Source: Candidatus Omnitrophota bacterium
GTDB taxonomy: Bacteria > Omnitrophota > Gorgyraeia > Gygaellales > Profunditerraquicolaceae
Direction of reading: 5' to 3'
NCBI GenBank assembly: GCA_028717985.1
Contig: JAQUMS010000029.1
Coordinates: 1-9,167, forward strand
Length of the DNA: 9,167 nt
Below, in pieces: positions 1-4,167 of this stretch. The notes under the pieces are model-generated. The model saw only the letters and a list, made by a program, of their open reading frames with translations. It made no database searches and was not told the DNA's origin. Each line of letters begins with the position of its first letter. Position 1 is the stretch's first letter. A program made the position numbers and the translations under genes.

Positions 1-121
1 AGCTCTTAGCTCTTAGCTCTTAGCTCTTAGCTCTTAGCTCTTAGCTCTTAGCTCTTAGCTCTTAGCTCTTAGCTCTTAGCTCTTAGCTCTTAGCTCTTAG
101 CTCTTAGCTCTTAGCTCTTAG
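1..121. repeat. Heptamer tandem array (AGCTCTT)n, about 17 copies
   Basis: The unit AGCTCTT repeats without a single mismatch about 17.3 times and is cut by the left window edge, so the true length is unknown. Because 7 is not a multiple of 3 and the unit contains TAG across its junction, every plus-strand frame is closed repeatedly, so the array is non-coding. The perfect identity suggests recent slippage expansion. It has no spacers and is not a CRISPR. Copy number in an assembly may be unreliable. Confidence 0.97.
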
Positions 122-135
122 AAAAATCGGTAATA

Positions 136-170
136 AAAACCTAAGAACCAAGACCTAAGAACAAAGAGCT
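136..170. repeat. Five degenerate heptads in inverted orientation to the array
   Basis: Read in sevens, the plus strand gives AAAACCT, AAGAACC, AAGACCT, AAGAACA, AAGAGCT. The last is the exact reverse complement of the array unit AGCTCTT, and the others differ from it by one to three bases. The block also reads as an imperfect 14-base direct repeat (acctaagaaccaag / acctaagaacaaag). Together with the array it forms a head-to-head heptad structure separated by about 14 bases. Confidence 0.75.
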
Positions 171-224
171 AACAATTGCACAATTTACACTTTTGTATTT
201 TTATAAATTTTTTCTTTGTGCAAC

Positions 225-253
225 TTGAAAATATGCACATTGTGTGCTATATT
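225..253 (+). promoter_or_regulatory. Sigma70-type promoter for the riboswitch leader
   Basis: TTGAAA (225-230) and TATATT (248-253) are separated by exactly 17 bases. Transcription would start near 260, a few bases before the aptamer. The spacer holds an inverted repeat GCACA-ttg-TGTGC (235-247), a possible repressor site. Related TGCACA/TTGTGC words occur upstream at about 178-183 and 216-222. The 170-260 stretch is otherwise AT-rich and without genes. Confidence 0.7.
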
Positions 254-269
254 TACTATGACAATTAAA

Positions 270-361
270 GTTTCCTGCTGATAAAGGCAAACTAGCAGTA
301 ATGCTGGGACGCAAAGTGACAGCCCCGACAATGGTCGGGGGGCTGCACTACCAAAGGGGAT
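270..361 (+). promoter_or_regulatory. GEMM / cyclic-di-GMP-I-like riboswitch aptamer
   Basis: The 5' half matches the GEMM-I core: GGCAAAC (286-292), a hairpin CTAGCA-GTAA-TGCTGG (292-307) with a GNRA tetraloop, then GGGACGCAAAG (306-316). A second GC-rich hairpin (320-345, loop AATG) follows, like P3 of this family. A closing stem may form between TTTCCT (271-276) and AGGGGA (355-360), plus GG/CC pairs next to the core, but the 3' strand departs from the usual GGUUACC form. The family binds c-di-GMP, or c-GAMP in some variants; ligand choice cannot be read here. It sits between a promoter and an intrinsic terminator, so it probably acts on transcription. The downstream gene is the 75-residue protein at 479-706. 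Confidence 0.72.
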
Positions 362-371
362 AAATACTGAT

Positions 372-401
372 ACCCTAAGGTAATAGCCTTAGGGTTTTTT
401 T
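372..401 (+). terminator. Intrinsic terminator, expression platform of the riboswitch
   Basis: CCCTAAGG (373-380) pairs with CCTTAGGG (387-394) around a six-base loop, followed by seven T (395-401). It begins 11 bases after the aptamer. AAGGC in the aptamer (284-288) is complementary to GCCTT in the terminator's 3' arm, which would allow an alternative pairing, but that is only a suggestion. Confidence 0.85.
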
Positions 402-403
402 GT

Positions 404-424
404 GGATGCTACAACACAGCATCC
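404..424 (+). other. Hairpin between two terminator-like stems
   Basis: GGATGCT (404-410) and AGCATCC (418-424) form a perfect 7-bp stem with loop ACAACAC. It has no T-run. It sits between the riboswitch terminator and the next terminator-like hairpin in the leader of the gene at 479. Confidence 0.55.
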
Positions 425-434
425 TTTCCCTAAT

Positions 435-469
435 GCCCCGGCGACGAATGTTACCGGGGCTATTTTATT
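435..469 (+). terminator. Second terminator-like hairpin just before the gene at 479
   Basis: GCCCCGG (435-441) pairs perfectly with CCGGGGC (454-460), followed by TATTTTATT. It ends right before the ribosome binding site GAGGGG (470-475). It could be a second, weaker terminator or a structure controlling translation of the 479 gene. The T-rich tail is interrupted by A, so termination would be leaky. Confidence 0.5.
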
Positions 470-478
470 GAGGGGCAC

Positions 479-706
479 ATGAATATTCAGAGAGTAGTGA
501 CATTTTTAAACAGAGACGAAATTGACTTCCTCGACAAAATAGGAAAAGACGCCCTTTTCTCCACAGGAACTAAACTTTCACGGGCTAAGCTTATTTCCTG
601 GATGATAGATTTTACGAAAGAACTCCAGATCAGCGGTACAGATATTAAATCAGAAAAAGACCTTGAAGATAAGATTATCCAGAAATTAACACATTGTTCT
701 CAATAG
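479..706 (+). CDS. Small 75-residue protein, possible ribbon-helix-helix-like regulator
   Basis: The start is supported by GAGGGG about four bases before ATG. The protein begins with a short strand-like segment (QRVVTFLNRDEIDFLDK) and continues through LSRAKLISWMIDF near residues 34-46, an amphipathic helix preceded by a basic, serine-containing turn. A short strand followed by helices, with a small charged size, is the plan of ribbon-helix-helix DNA-binding proteins, but no diagnostic motif is decisive. There is no signal peptide or membrane segment, so it should be cytoplasmic. It is the first gene after a GEMM-type riboswitch and terminator, so its expression probably depends on a cyclic dinucleotide. 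A transcriptional role over nearby surface genes is plausible but inferred. Confidence 0.7.
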   Translation: MNIQRVVTFLNRDEIDFLDKIGKDALFSTGTKLSRAKLISWMIDFTKELQISGTDIKSEKDLEDKIIQKLTHCSQ

Positions 707-710
707 AATT

Positions 711-843
711 ACAACACCGCCAGCCACGGAGCTCTTTGAGATATAGGTAACACCCATCACACTCTTGAGGGGGAGGAATCATATAAGATCATCACACCGG
801 CCACGGACGCTTAAAACGATGGGGGTCACTATTATCAAGGGGG
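711..843 (+). repeat. Two imperfect tandem modules in the leader of the 966 gene
   Basis: Module A (about 711-776) and module B (about 792-850) align loosely in order: ACACCG, then GCCACGGA, then CTT, GAT, a GG..AC pair of words, and a final purine block (GAGGGGGAGG in A, AAGGGGGAAGG in B). CCCATC (753-758) in A is complementary to GATGGG (819-824) in B, so the modules could also pair with each other. No open frame uses the purine blocks as ribosome binding sites. I do not recognise a known RNA family. The alignment was made by eye and has gaps. Confidence 0.4.
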
Positions 844-925
844 AAGGTTTCCAGCTTCGGTATATAGAATCTGCCAACGGCTATAAGCCCGATAAACAGA
901 CGTTATAGCCGGGGCTGGAAACCTT
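844..925 (+). other. Long stem-loop with nested hairpin before the 966 gene
   Basis: AAGGTTTCCAGC (844-855) and GCTGGAAACCTT (914-925) form a perfect 12-bp stem. Inside it GGCTATAA (879-886) pairs with TTATAGCC (903-910), leaving a single-stranded stretch at 856-878. The structure ends about 27 bases before the GGAG ribosome binding site of the secreted protein. A bulged helix enclosing an internal hairpin looks like a structured 5' leader, perhaps a ligand- or protein-binding element. I could not match it to a named riboswitch. Confidence 0.6.
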
Positions 926-965
926 GATCTTAAAAAACCTTCGATGCGGCAAAAAGGAGTACATC

Positions 966-1277
966 ATGAAAAATTTAATGCTTATGGTCATAACCGGACT
1001 TATCGTTCTATTGGCGGGACAAACAATCGCTTCAGCGGAAAGTTTTACTGTATCATGCACAATTCCGGCAATTCCGGGAGTTAACGCTCCCGCGATAGCG
1101 GAAGATACTGTTATTCAAAAAGATATTAAAAACACGGACACGGATAAAGGAATTCAAGAGGAAGATTCCGCAGGGGCCCCAACCTCTTCCTCAAATGAAA
1201 TCCAGCAGGAAGAATCACGCGGGGAGACTCAATTAGCGAATTCGCAGAACACAGTTCAGACTATTTACGTGCGATAA
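966..1277 (+). CDS. Small secreted protein with subunit-like N-terminal strand and acidic tail
   Basis: I chose ATG at 966, preceded by AAAAAGGAG; an upstream in-frame TTG at 924 lies in a hairpin arm and has no binding site. The 103-residue product has a clear Sec signal peptide: Lys-Asn, a hydrophobic core of about 15 residues, and a cleavage site after ASA. The mature protein opens with FTVSCTIPAIPGVNAP, an alternating-hydrophobic strand ending in IP. The first residues of the three single-domain subunits on the other strand are built the same way. The rest (about residues 40-103) is acidic, rich in Glu, Gln, Ser and Asn, without predicted fold or membrane segments, and probably disordered. 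The single mature Cys lies inside the strand. I do not recognise a family. It could be a minor subunit, a donor-strand peptide or an adaptor for the fibre system, but that is inferred from the N-terminal resemblance only. Confidence 0.75.
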   Translation: MKNLMLMVITGLIVLLAGQTIASAESFTVSCTIPAIPGVNAPAIAEDTVIQKDIKNTDTDKGIQEEDSAGAPTSSSNEIQQEESRGETQLANSQNTVQTIYVR

Positions 1278-1303
1278 ACTAAGTCCTTCGTTGATTTGCC
1301 GCA

Positions 1304-1362
1304 AAAAGAAAAACCCCGGTTTACTAACTGCGCAGAATTAGTAGACCGGGGCTTATTTTTTT
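1304..1362. terminator. Bidirectional intrinsic terminator between convergent genes
   Basis: CCCCGGTTTACTAA (1314-1327) pairs with TTAGTAGACCGGGG (1338-1351), a 14-bp stem with one G-T position. On the plus strand it is followed by TTATTTTTTT (1353-1362). On the minus strand the A-rich run at 1303-1313 becomes a T-rich tail. It therefore serves both the rightward gene ending at 1277 and the leftward gene ending at 1454. Confidence 0.9.
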
Positions 1363-1387
1363 GTACACCTGATTTAACCTATTCTCT

Positions 1388-1449
1388 GGAGGTCGGTGAA
1401 ACTCACCGTTTACACCCGACTCAAAAGGAACAGCCGGTGTAAAACCTCC
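1388..1449. other. Perfect three-way-junction inverted-repeat element
   Basis: GGAGGT (1388-1393) pairs with ACCTCC (1444-1449). Between these arms sit two hairpins without any unpaired junction base: CGGTGA-aac-TCACCG (1394-1408) and TTTACACC / GGTGTAAA (1409-1416 / 1436-1443) around a 19-base loop. Every base outside the two loops is paired, and the fold is possible on both strands and as cruciform DNA. It begins four bases after the stop codon of the leftward chaperone gene. It has no T-tail of its own. It could be an mRNA 3'-end stabiliser, a small RNA, or a miniature mobile/REP-like element. Confidence 0.7.
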
Positions 1450-1453
1450 TGTT

Positions 1454-2248
1454 TTAATCTTTTACCTGAAGGATTTTCAAATCCCCTGCTTCATCTTTGG
1501 AAAATTCTACTTCTTTGGCAACCGCTTTATTATCGCCTAAGTTAAAATTCATAAACAATGTATATGTGCCGGGTTCGAGTTTAGGCGGAAGCTTTGCCGA
1601 AAACGACGCTTTTTCGCCAACAGGCAACGTTATATCATTAAGGTTGTCTTTTACCGCGACTTCATTTTTTGCATCCATAATATAATAACTGATTTTAACA
1701 GGTAAAATAACGTTACCTTTATTAAGAACAGTTCCTCCGCACACTGCGCCTTTAATAGCTATATCCTCGACCACAGCATTGCGTTCTTTGTCAGGAGCAA
1801 ACAATGAAAAACCACAGCCAATCCTAAACTTCACGCCTATACCTTCGCTGGAACCGGAACCTTCCTCAAAAAAAAGAATTCCGTAATATCCTCCGGAAAT
1901 AGTTTCAGGCACTTGAATAGAATAACTTACTTTTTGTTTCCTGTTAGGAGGCAAAGAAAACTGTTTAGGAGAAAAAGATACCCACTTAGCGCAGGAATAA
2001 GAAGTTTTACCTGCGGGGGCATAATCTTTTGTCCCATCAAAAGGCGAAAGGAAAACGATATCACTCATATAGCAATTAAGCGTTATAGGCTTATTCGATG
2101 TATTTTCAACCAGGATCGTTCCTGACACAACTTTCCCCGGATAAATATCATATTTCTCCCCGTATTTATCAATTTTAAACGCCGCAAACGCATACTGAGC
2201 CGTCGCAAAGATAAAAACCCCTATTAAAACAAATAGCGCCTTTTTCAT
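1454..2248 (-). CDS. Periplasmic chaperone-like protein 2 (PapD-like, divergent)
   Basis: This product of 264 residues is probably a periplasmic assembly chaperone with two beta-sandwich domains. The start at 2248 has a strong GAGGGGGG binding site; the frame is open to 2365, but that start lies inside the preceding gene. A signal peptide (MKKALFVLIGVFIFATAQYAFA) is followed by an N-terminal domain (to about residue 145) with ILVENTSNKPITLN, KWVSFSPKQFSLPPNRKQ and IQVPETISGGYYGILFFE. That layout is typical of PapD/FimC-like or DUF916-like sandwich domains. A shorter sandwich with a conserved NKGN turn follows. It is clearly paralogous to the product of 6771-7631: both share DGTK, W(V/I)SFSP, KQ-V-Y-I-VP and GG-Y-LFFE in order. 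It has several Cys residues that could form disulfides. It follows the subunit gene at 2289 by 40 bases, so it may serve that subunit. Anchoring residues of classical chaperones cannot be mapped by eye. Confidence 0.8.
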   Translation of the reverse strand: MKKALFVLIGVFIFATAQYAFAAFKIDKYGEKYDIYPGKVVSGTILVENTSNKPITLNCYMSDIVFLSPFDGTKDYAPAGKTSYSCAKWVSFSPKQFSLPPNRKQKVSYSIQVPETISGGYYGILFFEEGSGSSEGIGVKFRIGCGFSLFAPDKERNAVVEDIAIKGAVCGGTVLNKGNVILPVKISYYIMDAKNEVAVKDNLNDITLPVGEKASFSAKLPPKLEPGTYTLFMNFNLGDNKAVAKEVEFSKDEAGDLKILQVKD

Positions 2249-2288
2249 TATCCCCCCTCTTATTTTATTCTTTAAAAAAACATAACCG

Positions 2289-2975
2289 TTAAAGAGATAC
2301 TCCTCCGCTGGAAATTGTAAAAGTTCCGGAATAACTGCCTCCGGCATCGCCTGAAGTAAAAACATTTGTCGGTTTTGTTGAATCTACTCCGGGAACACCT
2401 GTTAAACTACTATCTTTCGGATTTGTAATGATTCCTATGTACAAACGAATCCAATGTCCCTGGAAATCACTCGCGCTAATACGTTTAATAGATGAGACAT
2501 TCTTCAATAAAACAATATCTCTTGGATCTTCTGTCGGATTTTTCCCCACATCTACAAAAGTCATTGTTTTTACTACCACAACGATTTTATCTCCTTCGTT
2601 AACAGCCGAAGAACTATTGGTTCTATATGAAATTTGAAAACCGTCAAAATTTGTCGGTGTCCCACCCCCGCTAACGCCGAGATCAATCGCATAGTATCTT
2701 CTATCAGCAGGACCAAAAACCCCCAGTTTCTCTCCTGTTTGAGGGTCAGTTAATTCTTTAAGTGCCCCAAAACCAAATGATGATTCAGAGGGAGAACCTT
2801 TTGCGGGCCAGGTATCAGTTGTACCGTTAAAAGGAGAGTTGGCAATAATTTTTGAGATTTGAATGCTGGGAGAACCGGTGGGAAACTGAATTGAAATATC
2901 GACTGCCTGCGTTATACTCGTATGCAAAAAAACAGCACAACAAATACCGAACAAAAGCTGAAATCTTCTTAACAT
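2289..2975 (-). CDS. Secreted pilin/fibre-subunit-like protein, divergent
   Basis: The start is fixed by AAAGGAGG five bases before ATG and by a signal peptide (about residues 1-24, cut after TQA). The 228-residue product opens with VDISIQFPTGSPSIQISKI, an alternating-hydrophobic strand like those of the subunits at 3179 and 7729. It then shows RRYYAIDLGVSGGG (compare YYVIEVGINSNA and YYAVDVGVNSNA) and GHWIRLYIGIITN (compare GGWLRVYYGLATG). It ends in a G-SYSGTFTI strand. These landmarks occur in the same order in all three proteins, so it belongs to the same family, though most other positions have changed and it is about 40 residues longer. Family assignment to a fimbrial or spore-coat-U-like fold is inferred. 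It has its own promoter (3019-3047) and is followed by chaperone 2, forming a separate two-gene cassette. Confidence 0.75.
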   Translation of the reverse strand: MLRRFQLLFGICCAVFLHTSITQAVDISIQFPTGSPSIQISKIIANSPFNGTTDTWPAKGSPSESSFGFGALKELTDPQTGEKLGVFGPADRRYYAIDLGVSGGGTPTNFDGFQISYRTNSSSAVNEGDKIVVVVKTMTFVDVGKNPTEDPRDIVLLKNVSSIKRISASDFQGHWIRLYIGIITNPKDSSLTGVPGVDSTKPTNVFTSGDAGGSYSGTFTISSGGVSL

Positions 2976-3018
2976 TTTTCCTCCTTTGCGAAATTATCAA
3001 AAGCTTTAATTAAGATTT

Positions 3019-3047
3019 ACTATACCAATCTCTGCAGAAAAAGTCAA
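3019..3047 (-). promoter_or_regulatory. Sigma70-type promoter for the 2289-1454 cassette
   Basis: On the minus strand TTGACT (3047-3042) and TATAGT (3024-3019) are separated by exactly 17 bases. Initiation would fall near 3012, about 37 bases before the ATG at 2975. This is one of the best promoter matches in the window and implies that the last two genes can be expressed apart from the upstream part of the locus. Confidence 0.75.
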
Positions 3048-3061
3048 GCGGGAATTACCAT

Positions 3062-3119
3062 TTCCACTCCGGAAGTGGACCATGGACCAGGCTTGTTTTG
3101 GTCCACTTCCGGAGTGGAA
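3062..3119. repeat. 21-bp perfect inverted repeat, 16-base loop
   Basis: The arm at 3062-3082 (TTCCACTCCGGAAGTGGACC plus A) is perfectly reverse-complementary to 3099-3119. The loop begins with TGGACCA, which repeats the end of the left arm in tandem. Each arm is itself an imperfect palindrome around TCCGGA. No T-run follows on either strand, so it is not a standard intrinsic terminator. It lies upstream of the -35 box at 3047-3042. It could block read-through, protect the upstream mRNA, bind a regulator, or be a REP/MITE-like insertion. Confidence 0.85.
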
Positions 3120-3178
3120 CAAGGTAGGGTAGAAAGGTGCTATTTATGTCTGTTACTTACACACAGGCAGGAACTAAA

Positions 3179-3748
3179 TTATTCGGTAAGAGTTATATGC
3201 ACTTCGCCTGAATATTTACCGGATGTCTTTGAAGAAGTAAGCGGGCTGACTCCGGGCGCATCATCTTTGCCTGTTGCCAAACCGTAATAAACCCTCAGCC
3301 ATCCGCCTCCCAACTGAGTTTTGGAAATTGATTTATTATTGCTGTCGGCAAAACTTACCTTTTCTATCAAGTCTCCGTTATCCGCGTCTTTCTGTTTAAC
3401 AAACGAGACATTAATGTTATTGTCAAGATTTGAATCCTGATTGGAAATAGATTTTGTCCCGTGATTAATACTCCAGTTCTCCGCGTTTGAATTGATCCCA
3501 ACTTCAATAACATAATACGAATCAGAAGTAATAACGCCTGTTTCCTGGTTAAAGGTCAGGTTTGAGAATTCAAGCCCCCCGGCCGGAGCCCAGGTCTTCC
3601 CGGTCACTTTAAACGTTTTTATCTCCAAACCGCTTTGCTTGGGAATACTGACCTGCATTTCCAGGTCTTCCGATTTATCTTGAGCGAACCCCGTATTAAA
3701 ACCAAGAACAAGTATACCTACCGCGATAAAACATAATTTTTTCATCAT
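3179..3748 (-). CDS. Secreted pilin/fibre-subunit-like protein
   Basis: This 189-residue protein has a Sec signal peptide (about residues 1-22, cut after GFA) and one beta-sandwich-like domain. Two adjacent ATGs (3748, 3745) are possible; AGGGTG is better spaced for the second. The mature start DLEMQVSIPKQSGLEIKTFKV is an alternating-hydrophobic strand, a candidate donor strand. It shares YYVIEVGINSNAENWSI, LDNNINVSFVKQ, GGGWLRVYYGLATG and the C-terminal GKYSGEVHITL with the subunit at 7729, so the two are paralogs. The last strand, with Gly, a Tyr two residues later and alternating hydrophobics, resembles the C-terminal strand of chaperone/usher pilins and spore-coat-U domains. No Cys is present in the mature part. 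It begins 11 bases after the barrel-tail frame and is probably co-transcribed with it. Confidence 0.8.
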   Translation of the reverse strand: MMKKLCFIAVGILVLGFNTGFAQDKSEDLEMQVSIPKQSGLEIKTFKVTGKTWAPAGGLEFSNLTFNQETGVITSDSYYVIEVGINSNAENWSINHGTKSISNQDSNLDNNINVSFVKQKDADNGDLIEKVSFADSNNKSISKTQLGGGWLRVYYGLATGKDDAPGVSPLTSSKTSGKYSGEVHITLTE

Positions 3749-3759
3749 TTTTCACCCTG

Positions 3760-4167
3760 TTATTCTGCTTTTTTAAGCGGGATATTATACACGTAGGTCA
3801 CACCCTCAAAAAGCTCAACTTTTTTAGTCAGCGGTTTTTCCGGCAAATAAATCACCGGCAGGCTGTCTAAATCAAGATTTACCGTATGCTCGCCGGGAGA
3901 AGAATTCTTAAATACATATTTACCGCTCGCATCTGTCACGACTATCGTCCCATCCTCAAGGGCCATTTTTACCCCTTTAATTCCCTGTTCTCCCGGAGTA
4001 TATTCACCATCACCATTCTGATCAAAGAAAACAAACCCTGAAATTTCCGTATGAGAAATGATCCCGTAATAAACCCGTAAGGTCCTGCCCTGAACAAGAT
4101 TGAATTCCTGGTTTGCCGGAACAGTCAGGACGTACCCGGAAGGAATCGTGGCAACATCAAGATTCAC
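3760..4167 (-). CDS. Continuation of the usher-like protein in another frame: SdrD-B-like tail
   Basis: This frame (up to 135 residues) starts in the middle of a domain: NLDVATIPSGYVLTVPANQEF is the C-terminal half of the SdrD-B/CNA-B-like repeat whose first half ends the 4164-6638 frame. A second repeat follows with an EF-hand-like loop DQNGDGEYTPGEQG (about residues 49-62), TDASGKYVF and SPGEHTVNLD, and a final strand. It has no signal peptide, so it cannot be exported alone. The GTG at 4167 overlaps the upstream TGA (GTGA), which would allow coupled re-initiation, but a half-domain product would be odd. A -1 shift on the AAAAAG at about 4170-4175 restores a continuous domain (KGKK-AYVNLD). 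I read it as part of one protein, split by a mutation, an assembly error or recoding. Confidence 0.75.
   Translation of the reverse strand: MNLDVATIPSGYVLTVPANQEFNLVQGRTLRVYYGIISHTEISGFVFFDQNGDGEYTPGEQGIKGVKMALEDGTIVVTDASGKYVFKNSSPGEHTVNLDLDSLPVIYLPEKPLTKKVELFEGVTYVYNIPLKKAE

Noticed and set aside
1..121. CRISPR array or coding repeat
   Set aside because: The units are seven bases with no spacers, and stop codons recur in every plus-strand frame.
924..965. TTG start at 924 for the secreted protein
   Set aside because: It lies in the 3' arm of a stem, has no binding site, and would put 14 polar residues before a normal signal peptide; ATG at 966 has AAAAAGGAG.
1388..1449. Hammerhead-type ribozyme, suggested by GAAAC and a three-way junction
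   Set aside because: GAAAC is partly in a hairpin loop rather than in the junction, CUGAUGA is absent, and the junction has no unpaired core bases.
2249..2365. Start at 2365 for chaperone 2
   Set aside because: It would overlap the subunit gene by 77 bases and place 39 residues before the signal peptide; ATG at 2248 has a strong binding site.
3062..3119. Intrinsic terminator
   Set aside because: The stem is strong but no T-run follows on either strand.
3280..4085. LRVYYG shared by the barrel tail (GRTLRVYYGI) and the 3179 subunit (GGWLRVYYGL) as evidence of common descent
   Set aside because: In SdrD-B repeats this place normally holds a similar aromatic-Gly strand, so a six-residue match is more likely convergence.
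3760..4167. An independent gene
   Set aside because: It lacks a signal peptide and begins in mid-domain; its first residues complete the SdrD-B-like domain cut off in the preceding frame.
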